Assembly: GCA_902795355.1 (NCBI GenBank)
Contig: CADBKZ010000006.1
Span: 172,466-236,465, forward strand
DNA length: 64,000 nucleotides
DNA from: an uncultured Ruminococcus sp.
GTDB lineage: Bacteria; Bacillota; Clostridia; Oscillospirales; CAG-272
Reading direction: 5' to 3'
The notes beneath the pieces are model-generated. The model was not told where the DNA came from. It did no database searches and was given only the letters and a program-made list of their open reading frames with translations. Below are positions 43,792 to 52,506 of the stretch, one piece after another; positions within the stretch are counted from its first letter, which is position 1; the number at the start of each line of letters is the position of its first letter. The position numbers were made by a program, and so were the translations under genes.

Positions 43792-44217
43792 TCACCTCCG
43801 TTTTTCATATTTTTTAAGGGCTTTTTGAAAATGCAGTCGTTCTCCCGCTTCCCGGATCTTTCGTTCATAGAACGCTTCCTCGATCGGTTTGATCGGTTGC
43901 AACGTATAGAGCAGACTCCCGTTGTGGACGCGGCCGTCGCGTGTCTTTACGGTAGTCGGCTCGGTGCGGATGAATCCTTTGCGTTCCAGTTGATCCACGT
44001 ATTTCTTGACGGTATTGTTGCTCATACCGACCGCTTCTCCGATGGTAGCGTAACTCGGATGGCACCGAAAAGTTTCCCGATCTTCGCAGTACATCAGGAA
44101 GGCAAGGACGGCGATCTCGCCTGCGTCGAGATCCAGGCGAAAGATGGCTTTCGGCAAGGGAAAAAAATCGCCGGGATGATCCCGGCGGGTTGGTGTGGTT
44201 TGATGGATAAAATTCAA
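43792..44217 (-). CDS. Helix-turn-helix protein of mobile elements
   Basis: 141 aa with a TTG start at 44217 behind AAGGAGGATCAACA. FFPLPKAIFRLDLDAGEIAV, PSYATIGEAVGMSNNTVKKYVDQLERKGFIRTEP (given in parts: PSYATIGEAVGMS, NNTVKKYVDQLERKGF) show a typical winged helix of the kind placed beside mobilisation genes. It may regulate replication or mobilisation. It ends 6 bp before the excisionase gene, suggesting one operon. Confidence 0.8.
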   Translation of the reverse strand: MNFIHQTTPTRRDHPGDFFPLPKAIFRLDLDAGEIAVLAFLMYCEDRETFRCHPSYATIGEAVGMSNNTVKKYVDQLERKGFIRTEPTTVKTRDGRVHNGSLLYTLQPIKPIEEAFYERKIREAGERLHFQKALKKYEKRR

Positions 44218-44251
44218 TGTTGATCCTCCTTTTTAATTGTTTCATCCAATA

Positions 44252-44286
44252 CAAAAGGGCGACTGCTTTTCGCAATCGCCCTTTTG
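44252..44286 (-). terminator. Terminator after the 100-residue gene
   Basis: CAAAAGGGCGA / TCGCCCTTTTG, 13 nt loop; palindromic and flanked by T on the minus strand. Confidence 0.8.
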
Positions 44287-44302
44287 TGGGATTATTTGGG
44301 TT

Positions 44303-44605
44303 TCAATTTTCTATTTCTTCCAACGATAGCACACGGAAGCAATAGACTGTTTGCTTTGTAATCAGGATAATTCGGTTGTTTTGCAGATAGTATGCCCCGC
44401 AACTGGTATGGAAATAAGTTCCGTTGGGCATAAGCAGGAAAGCATAATTTTGACCGGCATGGATCGTCGTGCTTTCCAGAATGGTCAATTCACCTCTGCT
44501 GCCTTCATATTCCAACCGCCAGTCCCAGTCATCGTCCTGCTCTCCGTTCGGCGCAATCCATTCCAACTCCGCATGGCAACGCAGAATTACTTTGCTTTCT
44601 TTCAT
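44303..44605 (-). CDS. Hypothetical protein, 100 aa
   Basis: ATG 44605 behind AAGGAGGGCTACAAC. The sequence MKESKVILRCHAELEWIAP, an acidic EQDDDWDWRLEYEG stretch and a beta-rich end (NGTYFHTSCGAYYLQNNRII) suggest a small soluble beta protein. I recognise no family. It is downstream of the polymerase-like gene and could be part of its transcript. Confidence 0.6.
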   Translation of the reverse strand: MKESKVILRCHAELEWIAPNGEQDDDWDWRLEYEGSRGELTILESTTIHAGQNYAFLLMPNGTYFHTSCGAYYLQNNRIILITKQTVYCFRVLSLEEIEN

Positions 44606-44725
44606 GTTGTAGCCCTCCTTTGATCAATCAACCACAACATATCACAGGATTGCTCAAATGTCCAGAAAACAAATTGTTAACTTTTCAGCTCGCAGTTCCG
44701 TTCTGACAATATCCGATTTTACATG

Positions 44726-47620
44726 TTACGGTTCAACCTCAACCCGGCGGTGCGGATAACCGTAGATATATTCAGAGGTCCCCCCGACCAGTTCCAAACT
44801 GTGAATGTCCACTGCTTTATATCCCTTCGGTGTTCTTACTTTTGAAAGCAATCTGCGGTTTTTCTCATACAGAAGGCACGAGAAGAGAAAGAACCGGCAG
44901 GATTTGATTCCGTAGCGGGAGTTGTCGGAATTGTCGATTTCACAGAGAAGCATTGCGAGAATGTGATCATTGACCGCGTTCTTTGAAACCGTATCAAGGC
45001 ATTTCACATAGATTTCCTGCGCTTTTTCCCGATAGTATTCCTTTTCCTCCCTGCGGCATTTGCTTCCTGCCGTTTGGAGAGAAGTAATCTTCGTATAGGC
45101 AACTTTGACCGCGGCGATAATGTTCTGCTTCTTGTGCGTATCATTTGCTCCGCAATCGCTGCTATCCAACGCAAACAATTCTGAAATGAGAATTGTTTTT
45201 GTTCTATTTACTTTTCCTCTGTACTTGGTTACCAGGTCGTAAACATAAGCCATCGGGCATTCCAAATGTACAGATTTTCCAACGGCAGGTTTCTCCGGGC
45301 TTCCCGTCATGGAGAGAAAGAACTCAGGCAGATGTCCTCCGTTTGCCTTTTTGAAGTTCCGGCGATATTCACCGAGTTTGCGTAGAACCCGATCGGTATC
45401 CACCACATACATCCGTTTTGCCTTGTCAATCTCCATTCCGGAAAGCACGGCGAGTTTGCAGATGTCATAATAAAGATTTAACTTTGATGTTTTAGGGCGA
45501 ATATTATTTTGCCTTGTCATCATGGCATCCCAAAGCAAACAATTGAGAAATTGCGAGAGATTGACGATTTCGCCGATCTTGTTCTCGGAAATATTATAAT
45601 CGAGTTTTGCGTATCCAGACGGCGTATTGGGATACGTCGTTTTACCGATCGGTTTCACCGAACAAACCGGGACGGAAAATTCATGATATTGCGCCACGAC
45701 CCCGCGAGTAAGGCGCAGATCAAATGTCGCCAGCATCGTATCCGAATCGAAATCACAACCGTTCAATCGGTGCTGAATGTTGTTTTGAATGGAATTCACA
45801 TAGACAATATTGGGCGTCAGATTGAAATACTGTTGTACCCGCGGATCCGGCAGATTCATTGCCAGATAATGATTGCCCATGGTAATGTGCGGACTGCGGG
45901 AGCAGATCAATGTCGAGCCGGGTGGGAAAGCGGTTGTAAAAACGTCATCCGGTCCGAGGGAAAGCGGGTCTTTCGGCATATATCCGGGATGAATCAGCGC
46001 GTAAAGAAATTCATACGGATTTCCGAGCATTGTCAGATACGCACCCGATATCGGAACTCTGCCGTTTTTCAATTGGTTCTTGAAGTTTGAAACCGTATCC
46101 CGGCGGAAAGACTTGTAGAAATCGGTTTTCTCGAAGTCCGGGGTGCGGCAGGTCATATCCAACACCGTTTCCGAACGATAGGTTTCCAGATTCGGTACAT
46201 TTCCGGTTTCTTTTTTTGCCGCTTCCACCGATGTATGAATATGATAGCGAAGATACGCGGAATCCTGCAAAATCCGATCGAGGTACTCAAAGGTGTCCTG
46301 CAAAAATCCTTTTACATCGGAGCGTTGCATTCCAAGGGTATTGAGCAACTGATAATTGGCATATGTCATTTCCCCCTTCATCAGCGGCGCTGGTTTATCG
46401 GTCTTGACAACACCGAATTCCGACGTTTCTTTTCCTTCGTAAACTGCATCGAGCCAACGTTTGAATCCTTCTGCATAGGAGATGTCGGACGGCATGAATT
46501 TGAGATACTTCAGACTGCTTTCCGTGATGACCAGCCGGATGTCCTCGACGTTGCGTGCGGTCGTATATCCTGCGAGTTGACTCACGCGGTCAATTTGATT
46601 GTCCTTGAACCATTTTTGCAGATTCGTATTGAACGCGCAGGTCTTGAAAAAGCGGTTGCGGAGAAGCATCATCCCTTTTTCTCCATAACCGTTTTCTTGG
46701 AACACACTCACGTCGAGAAGCGCTTCACCGTCCCAGATCTTGTTTTTGACAAAAACTTTTTGATAGGTTGCCGTCAGGTCATGATCGGCGGTTTCCTCAA
46801 CGTTGACAGCATCTGTCCAGAATTCGCTGACCGCGTCCGGCATGATCAGGATCGCTTTTTTCGGAAGACGGATCGTGCCTTCTATACTGCTCATCGTCAA
46901 AGCAATATACGATTGAAAGGACGCTTGATCGTCTACGTTTTCCGCAGAAAGCCCGCAAGCGCTCCATTCCATCATATCGGCGTACAGCGGTTCGGCAATG
47001 AACATACATCGTCCGTCACGGCTTGCCCCGGCACTGCGTTTGTAGCGAACGTAATGAACACCGTCGATTTCAAAACCGTCCGCGTACAGTTTCTCCCGCA
47101 CCGCCAGGCGGCTGACGGCAGAAGGGATCGCCGCTTTGCTTCTGCGGTAAACCCTTGCCTCGGCATCATATTCAAAGTAATTGCCGAGAAGTTCTGCGCC
47201 GATCGGTTGTTCCACCGCTTCGTACCGTGTATCCTTTTGATACGGTACTTCCACGGCAATCAGCTCACCGTCGCGCACGCATACGTGGTCGGTCATGTCG
47301 GCGTCCGTAACCGTATTCCCGTAGCGAACGAATCGGCGTCCGAACGGTTCAAACTGCTTGACGGCATAGTCAAAGGAGACGTTGACGACGGCACGGCAGA
47401 ACAGCTTGTCTTCCAGATACGGAAACGGCAGTTCCGTTTTGTGCTTCTTGCAGACCTCTGCCAATTTCATGGCGTCAAGGCTATCGTCCATCACCCCGCG
47501 GAAAGCGTCCTGATCGAGTTTTCCATCCCGCAAAGCCGAAAACCCGCGTTTGAGCAGGTCGCTACCGTCAATGGAAATGATTCTGATGAGAGTCGGCTTG
47601 TGTAATTCCTGATGCTTCAC
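44726..47620 (-). CDS. Two-barrel (RdRP/YonO-like) polymerase superfamily protein A
   Basis: 964 aa from GTG 47620, fixed by GGAAGGAGG seven bases before it; the frame continues upstream to 47971 without a good start. Three signatures occur in order: DGEALLDVSVF (from Asp297), a CSRSPHITMGNHY segment (Arg575-His578) and NGCDFDSDTML with Asp623, Asp625 and Asp627. This order and spacing match protein B (52507-55554) and the eukaryotic RdRP/YonO superfamily, in which the DxDGD acids bind the catalytic Mg2+ in the second double-psi barrel. Here the Gly is Ser. Probable role: RNA polymerase or primase of the element. No HNH, protease or signal segment was seen. Confidence 0.7.
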   Translation of the reverse strand: MKHQELHKPTLIRIISIDGSDLLKRGFSALRDGKLDQDAFRGVMDDSLDAMKLAEVCKKHKTELPFPYLEDKLFCRAVVNVSFDYAVKQFEPFGRRFVRYGNTVTDADMTDHVCVRDGELIAVEVPYQKDTRYEAVEQPIGAELLGNYFEYDAEARVYRRSKAAIPSAVSRLAVREKLYADGFEIDGVHYVRYKRSAGASRDGRCMFIAEPLYADMMEWSACGLSAENVDDQASFQSYIALTMSSIEGTIRLPKKAILIMPDAVSEFWTDAVNVEETADHDLTATYQKVFVKNKIWDGEALLDVSVFQENGYGEKGMMLLRNRFFKTCAFNTNLQKWFKDNQIDRVSQLAGYTTARNVEDIRLVITESSLKYLKFMPSDISYAEGFKRWLDAVYEGKETSEFGVVKTDKPAPLMKGEMTYANYQLLNTLGMQRSDVKGFLQDTFEYLDRILQDSAYLRYHIHTSVEAAKKETGNVPNLETYRSETVLDMTCRTPDFEKTDFYKSFRRDTVSNFKNQLKNGRVPISGAYLTMLGNPYEFLYALIHPGYMPKDPLSLGPDDVFTTAFPPGSTLICSRSPHITMGNHYLAMNLPDPRVQQYFNLTPNIVYVNSIQNNIQHRLNGCDFDSDTMLATFDLRLTRGVVAQYHEFSVPVCSVKPIGKTTYPNTPSGYAKLDYNISENKIGEIVNLSQFLNCLLWDAMMTRQNNIRPKTSKLNLYYDICKLAVLSGMEIDKAKRMYVVDTDRVLRKLGEYRRNFKKANGGHLPEFFLSMTGSPEKPAVGKSVHLECPMAYVYDLVTKYRGKVNRTKTILISELFALDSSDCGANDTHKKQNIIAAVKVAYTKITSLQTAGSKCRREEKEYYREKAQEIYVKCLDTVSKNAVNDHILAMLLCEIDNSDNSRYGIKSCRFFLFSCLLYEKNRRLLSKVRTPKGYKAVDIHSLELVGGTSEYIYGYPHRRVEVEP

Positions 47621-47847
47621 GTCAATACCTCCTTCCTGTTTTTTGTTTGTTTTTTGTGAATCATCCTGCACCTCCGTTTTGAAAAGTTGACCCTTCCTTA
47701 TATCCGAAATAACGAAAGATCCCGAAACGGTGCAAAATGTGCCTTCAATCGGCGGTTTTAAGTCGTTTCTTTCAATGCTCAAAAATGGAAAACTGTAAAT
47801 TTCCGCATCAAAAATGCGGTTTTGTGCAAGCTCATTCGCGGTCAAAG

Positions 47848-47878
47848 AGAGGCTTCGCACCGGCTTTGTGCGAAGCCT
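47848..47878. repeat. Perfect 12-bp hairpin upstream of protein A
   Basis: GAGGCTTCGCAC / GTGCGAAGCCTC with a 7 nt CGGCTTT loop, about 230 bp before the GTG start. The 47621-48021 gap also carries a long reading frame fused to protein A's frame (to 47971) but no ribosome site. No T run follows, so it is more likely a leader structure or a recombination relic than a terminator. Confidence 0.6.
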
Positions 47879-48021
47879 CGCAAATATATTCTCGCTGATG
47901 GGCTTTTCTTTGATTACAGCGAGGGAAATACTGGGGGATGAAGGGTTTGCGCATTTTGTTACGAAATACAAACAGCTATGCTAGGGAATTCATCAAGAGG
48001 AAAAGCACATTTCAAATAAAG

Positions 48022-48327
48022 TCAATTATTTGATCCATACTTTTCGCTCAAATACTCTGATTCATTATATCGTTTGATGATACGATAAATAGAGCAGTAT
48101 CCGTCGCTTTCATAATAACGTTTTTCCATATCGGTCATATTTTGATAATTTACAAATTCAATATATTTGTTTTCAATTAGCCACAATATGTTTGACTCAA
48201 CGGCTCTTCTTGCATCTGATTGCTTCCCGAACTCATACATATGATCAGAAATGGTATTTTCAATTATGCGTTTTTCGCTACCATCATAAACGCCAATATA
48301 GTGGATTATACTTTCTTTAATATTCAT
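48022..48327 (-). CDS. Hypothetical protein, 101 aa, AT-rich
   Basis: ATG 48327 behind GGAGAATAATAA. The protein (MNIKESIIHYIGVYDGSEK, then a KRIIENTISDHMYEFGKQ helix and a tyrosine-rich end) is helical and charged, and may be a DNA-binding or immunity-type small protein. The block 48000-48935 is clearly richer in A and T than its neighbours, indicating a separate origin. No family recognised. Confidence 0.6.
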   Translation of the reverse strand: MNIKESIIHYIGVYDGSEKRIIENTISDHMYEFGKQSDARRAVESNILWLIENKYIEFVNYQNMTDMEKRYYESDGYCSIYRIIKRYNESEYLSEKYGSNN

Positions 48328-48386
48328 TATTTATTATTCTCCTTTTACCAATTTGCCCCGTTAAAATTAGTGGAGCAAAAGTATTA

Positions 48387-48935
48387 TTATGGCAAATCGA
48401 CATTTACGCTTCCATAATATGGAGCAAATCGAAACTGTGTTGAAGTTAAATCTTGCGTATAACTCATGGTAAACGATATTAACTTTTCTTTGTTCGCATC
48501 GGTTTTTATCTCAAAAGAAAGATTTTTGATTGGCTTTGCTGCATTAGAATCATCCACCTTAAAGGTCAACACAGTATATTGACCGCTTGTCGCTAAATTG
48601 ATATCTTTAAGTAGTTCGAAATTAAACTTGAATGAATTGATGTTTATTGAAGAAAACTCGGATAAAGAGCAATTCTTCCACACCCAAACATCATTTTCAT
48701 ATGTAGCAATTTTATTATTCTTATAATAAGCAGTAGCACTTACTTCAGAATACTGTCCGTTGGAAATATCTTCATTCAAGTCTTTCTTGTACTCAACGCG
48801 TGAGCCGATAGTTTCATTTGTATTATCCAATCTGATAGTTATCGTATGTGAATTTACGACGACACCATTTTGCGTTTGCTCTAATGCATAATCATATCCA
48901 TTTGTTCCATTGACACTAACAAAGAATTCAGCCAT
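48387..48935 (-). CDS. Hypothetical beta-rich protein, N-terminus probably lost
   Basis: 182 aa. The ATG at 48935 has no ribosome site and lies exactly where a MarR fragment begins on the other strand, so the true N-terminus was probably cut off by a junction. The remaining sequence alternates hydrophobic and polar residues (TITIRLDNTNETIGS, YTVLTFKVDDSN) and ends in FAPYYGSVNVDLP, like the beta domain of a secreted or surface protein. No family recognised. Confidence 0.5.
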   Translation of the reverse strand: MAEFFVSVNGTNGYDYALEQTQNGVVVNSHTITIRLDNTNETIGSRVEYKKDLNEDISNGQYSEVSATAYYKNNKIATYENDVWVWKNCSLSEFSSININSFKFNFELLKDINLATSGQYTVLTFKVDDSNAAKPIKNLSFEIKTDANKEKLISFTMSYTQDLTSTQFRFAPYYGSVNVDLP

Positions 48936-49316
48936 GAGAAAATTCGGAAACAGGAATTAAGCGATACGGAATGTATGCTCTGTTCCTACATCTATTCCCA
49001 CGAAAACTGCTCGCAGGATGACGTGTCGGTGGCGCTGAAAACCGACAAGACGACCGTCGGGAAAGCACTTGTGTCGCTTGAAAACAAAAATTGTGTGATA
49101 CGCACGCAGGACGGTACGGACAAACGGATCAAGCGGTTATCGCTGACCGACGCGGGACGGGAAAAGGTCGCGGAGCTCGTCGATATTCATAATAACTGGC
49201 TTCACGATATTATGACTTGTTTGTCTTCGGAAGAGCAAAAGCAATTTGAAAATTACTGCGAGCGGTTGCTTGCCGCCGCGGAAAAACTGACCGACAACGG
49301 AGGAAACAACCAATGA
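48936..49316 (+). pseudogene. MarR-family regulator fragment lacking its N-terminus
   Basis: In frame from 48936, but with no start codon until ATG 48975. The sequence SDTECMLCSYIYSHENCSQ then ALKTDKTTVGKALVSLENK and TDAGREKVAELV is the wing and recognition helix of a MarR protein; the first ~40 residues are missing. It is followed, four-base overlap, by a MATE gene, as in intact marR-MATE pairs. Confidence 0.75.
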
Positions 49317-49957
49317 ATCACGAAAACAAAACATCTGCTATTGCATCTTTCAAGACCGATTCTATCCCTAAGATCGTTATCAAAAACAGTATCCCGGCGC
49401 TGATTGCGATGATCATGGTGATGGTCTATAACCTTGCCGATACCTTCTTTTTAGGTCTTACTCACAACGATCTACAAGTTACGGCGGTATCGTTCGCCAC
49501 GCCGCTCTTTATGATCTTTATGTCGCTTGGCACCCTGTTCGGGGTGGGCGGCACTTCTGTCATTTCCCGTGCGCTCGGAGAGGGCAAAACCGACTATGCT
49601 AAGAAAGCGTGTTCCTTCTGTATGTGGTCGTGCGTCGCCGTCGGCGGCGTGATGATGGCTCTGCTTTGGATCTTCCTTGACGATGTGACGGTCATGCTCG
49701 GCGCAAGTGCCGAAAGCATGAAGCTGACAAAAGACTATCTTGCCATCGTCATCGGATGCGGTATCTTTTCGATGATCTCCAACTGCTTCTCGTCCATCGT
49801 CCGTACCGAAGGTCAAGCAATGAAAGCCATGACAGGAACGCTCATCGGCAACCTACTCAATCTGATCCTCGACCCGATCTTTATTCTCGGTTTCAAGTGG
49901 GGGGTCGTCGGCGCGGCTGTCGCTACCGTGATCGGAAACGCCGTTGCGGCAGGATAA
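49313..49957 (+). pseudogene. MATE-family transporter, N-terminal half only
   Basis: 214 aa; ATG behind ACGGAGGAAAC, typical MATE N-lobe (SIPALIAMIMVMVYNLAD) up to LILDPIFILGFKWGVVGA, which is the middle of the family. After IGNAVAAG at ~49950 it stops and runs into the antisense of a MobC-like gene. Full MATE proteins have ~450 residues, so half is lost and the protein is probably non-functional. Confidence 0.85.
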
Positions 49958-50229
49958 TTTCTTTCGAGCCAACTCAAAACCGGAGCGAGATTGATCACCG
50001 TAACCCGTCCTTCGTGCGCCAACATCGTCAACTGATTGAGATTTCTGCTGACTCCTTTCAGGTCGTGGAGCATCGGTTTCAGCTCTTCGATTTGAAAAAT
50101 CGTCTTGCCGAGCGCCGACAAACGGAGGTATTCACCCTCGCCCATACCGGTCTTTCCGGCAAGATTTTTGATGCGTTTCCGCTCGGAATCGCTCACCCAA
50201 AATGAAATTTTACTGCTTCGTTTTCGCAA
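49950..50229 (-). pseudogene. MobC-like mobilisation protein, 3' end replaced
   Basis: TTG start at 50229 behind GGAGGTGATATAA. RKRSSKISFWVSDSERKRI and LKGVSRNLNQLTMLAHEG are typical of MobC/MobB-type relaxosome proteins, about 93 residues. Past LERNYPA (about 49950) the frame continues as antisense of the MATE fragment to 49813. Family members of ~115-120 residues suggest only a small loss. It implies an oriT upstream at 50230-50460. Confidence 0.72.
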
Positions 50230-50249
50230 TTATATCACCTCCTTTTATT

Positions 50250-50440
50250 GAAATATTGCGTGTGAATGAAGGGGGGAGCGCCAACGGCGCGGGGCTTCTG
50301 CCCCTTCTCTTGTGTTTGGCTCCGGGCCGCTTTGCGGCGCGGGAGTCCAAACACTCTGCTTGCCCCGCTTCGGCGGGTGGCAAGTACGGAAATTTTAATT
50401 TTCGCGGCATAGGTTGAAAAATGCGTAACCTGCGATACCG
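50250..50440. other. Candidate oriT region (hairpin-rich intergenic stretch)
   Basis: The 50230-50460 gap between mobC-like and helicase genes holds several inverted repeats: GCGCCAACGGCGC, GGGGCTTCTGCCCC, and CTTGCCCCGC paired with GGCGGGTGGCAAG at ~50359-50384, next to GCAGAGTGTTTGGAC on the minus strand. This layout fits transfer origins that lie upstream of mobC genes. No nick site is proven. Confidence 0.45.
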
Positions 50441-50460
50441 CGATACTGAGGGAAAATCTC

Positions 50461-52260
50461 TCATCCTCCGACCACCTCCCGAACTTTTTCTTTACGGAGC
50501 AGGAGAACGCGCTTCGATTTTCCCCCGAACTTCATCGTGCGCGTGTTGCCCGTGCAATTCTCGGTGTTGAGAAAACCTTCTTCCGCCAGGGCTTTGCCGA
50601 GTGAGATCGACGAAATGGAAAAGCCCTCGTCCTGTTCCTCGCAGAACTTCTTGACCGCCCTGTGCGTGATCTCGAAGAAGAGGTAATAATATTCCTCGTC
50701 CTCGTAGCCAAGGCAATTGCCCGGTAGGTACTCGCATTGATCCTTCGGCACGACCGAAGCCTGTCCCGCTTCCACCAGGGAAGAAAATTTGCGGAGGAAG
50801 ATATGCGTCGGCTTGTCCTGCTCGACTGCCGCAGACTGCTTCTCCGCATGCTCCAGGAGAATTTCCGTAAACCGCTCTTCGTAGATTTCTTCATCGTCCG
50901 CTTTCAGAAGCGAGACCGAGCGCAGGAATTCCATAAAGAAATTCATCCCGATCTCAAAGCACGCGAGCGTGTCCGGCAGACGGTTGTGGAACACGATCCG
51001 TTTTTCCGTGAGCTTGCTTCTCCATTCGGCGCGGGCACATTCGTATTTGCTTTTCAGAAAGGAAAGCAGAAACGCTTCGGCTTCGTCGCTCGTAAGGAAT
51101 TCCTTTTTGAACCATTCAAGGTAGGCATGCATCCCTCGCATCAGAACGCCGTCAGCAGCTTTGGCTTGCAACTCGCTGAGCTTTTCCAGATCGGTTTTAT
51201 TGCCGGGCATCTCCACGCAGAACAGACGCGCACTTCCGCTCTCTCCGATGTCCGGCGCGAACTCAGCGGTGACGATCGCGTTTCCCCTCGGCGGTCTTGT
51301 TTCCCGCAGAGAGCAGTCGGGTGTCAGCCGGTTTCTGCCAACGCGGTCTCCGTATCCGCGCGCCAAGGTTTGCATGGTGCTTTTCATACTGTCCGCATCT
51401 CGTTTCCCGGTTGGATGGTAATCGTCGTACACCGTCAGCGTATCCTTGAGCGCAAACGCCGTGTGGATCATGCTGTTGACCGTATCGTGAAAACTCATCG
51501 GCAGGTCGGTCACGGAGAAGCGACCGAAGAACGAGAGCATCAGCGCGGCAAGGGTACTCTTGCGGCTTCCTGTGCGGGCGAGAAGAAGCAGAAGAAATTT
51601 CGGCTCATACCCGACTCGGTGCAGAAACTCGTTCAGCGGGGAGAGGAACACGAGGGACAGGCAGGGATACAAGACCGACTGCGGTACAAATTCCGTGTCG
51701 AGAAGATCGCGGAGCACCGCAAGGTCGACCTCGGTATAACTGTCGGCTCCCTCGTAGCATTGGTTCTTGCCTCCGAGCTGCATGTCGAACCTACCGCCTC
51801 CCGGGAGCAGGAAGTGCCACTCACCGTCGATCTTCTTCCAGCCGGTATGGGCAAAGACGTTTTCCTTGTCCGCAAACCTTGCCGTGGATTTGATCGCGCA
51901 CCGGACGTGCTTCTCCACGTTGGAGGTAACGAAAAGATCGCAGGTCGCGTCCCAGTTGTTGGCGATCCACTCCATCTTTTCGAGATCGCTTGCTGGAACG
52001 TCCACGGGCGGCAGGGGGCGACCGTCCGCGTGTGTTCCGCCAATGCGGTATTTGCGTATCACTTCCGCGCCGTCATCGTAAGAGACTTCGGAAAGGATAC
52101 GCGGAGCGAAATTGCAAAGAGGAATATAAATTGATCCGTTCTTTGTTGCCCGCTCGATCGACAAGCACCCGTTTCCCACCGCATACGGCGGAGCGTAGAG
52201 ATTGTTTTCTGTGTCCGCTGTTTCAGTCGCGGACGAAACTGTTTTTTCGGATTCGTTCAT
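50461..52260 (-). CDS. P-loop helicase-like protein (DUF927-type)
   Basis: 599 aa from ATG 52260, fixed by AAAGGAGG; the open frame runs on upstream to 52350 without such a site. The Walker A-like motif is LLARTGSRKSTL (Lys234) and the Walker B-like acids are Asp279-Asp280 in TVYDDYHPTG. After that comes a region resembling the DUF927 helicase relatives. The N-terminal ~200 residues may be a nucleotide- or DNA-binding domain, and the C-terminal ~100 are helical and acidic. A replication or packaging motor of the element is likely. It diverges from protein B with the shared operator region. Confidence 0.72.
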   Translation of the reverse strand: MNESEKTVSSATETADTENNLYAPPYAVGNGCLSIERATKNGSIYIPLCNFAPRILSEVSYDDGAEVIRKYRIGGTHADGRPLPPVDVPASDLEKMEWIANNWDATCDLFVTSNVEKHVRCAIKSTARFADKENVFAHTGWKKIDGEWHFLLPGGGRFDMQLGGKNQCYEGADSYTEVDLAVLRDLLDTEFVPQSVLYPCLSLVFLSPLNEFLHRVGYEPKFLLLLLARTGSRKSTLAALMLSFFGRFSVTDLPMSFHDTVNSMIHTAFALKDTLTVYDDYHPTGKRDADSMKSTMQTLARGYGDRVGRNRLTPDCSLRETRPPRGNAIVTAEFAPDIGESGSARLFCVEMPGNKTDLEKLSELQAKAADGVLMRGMHAYLEWFKKEFLTSDEAEAFLLSFLKSKYECARAEWRSKLTEKRIVFHNRLPDTLACFEIGMNFFMEFLRSVSLLKADDEEIYEERFTEILLEHAEKQSAAVEQDKPTHIFLRKFSSLVEAGQASVVPKDQCEYLPGNCLGYEDEEYYYLFFEITHRAVKKFCEEQDEGFSISSISLGKALAEEGFLNTENCTGNTRTMKFGGKSKRVLLLRKEKVREVVGG

Positions 52261-52293
52261 CTGAATCCTCCTTTCTGCCGTATCGGCATGGGA

Positions 52294-52446
52294 GCAGTAT
52301 TCATATTGCGAATTGTCAGTATTGTGACACGCTGTAACGCGGTAACGCATTTTTGCGGATAAAGTGCAAAAAAGCGCGTCGGGGCGTTACGGCTTTTCAA
52401 AGTGCCATTTTGGCATCTTGAAATATGGGGGCAGTATTCATATTGC
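52294..52446. repeat. Paired 16-bp imperfect palindromes in the helicase/polymerase divergent promoter
   Basis: GCAGTATTCATATTGC occurs at 52294-52309 and 52431-52446, 137 bp apart, and each copy is an imperfect palindrome. A TGCCATTTTGGCA inverted repeat (about 52403-52415) lies between them. They flank or overlap the divergent promoters, so they are candidate operators or replication iterons. Confidence 0.72.
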
Positions 52447-52454
52447 CAAACATA

Positions 52455-52483
52455 TTGATTTTTTCACAATTCTGTGCTATACT
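52455..52483 (+). promoter_or_regulatory. Promoter of polymerase-like protein B
   Basis: TTGATT (52455-52460), 17 bp spacer, TATACT (52478-52483), just after the second palindrome. Confidence 0.72.
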
Positions 52484-52506
52484 GATAGGAAAAAGGAGGT
52501 GAGCTT

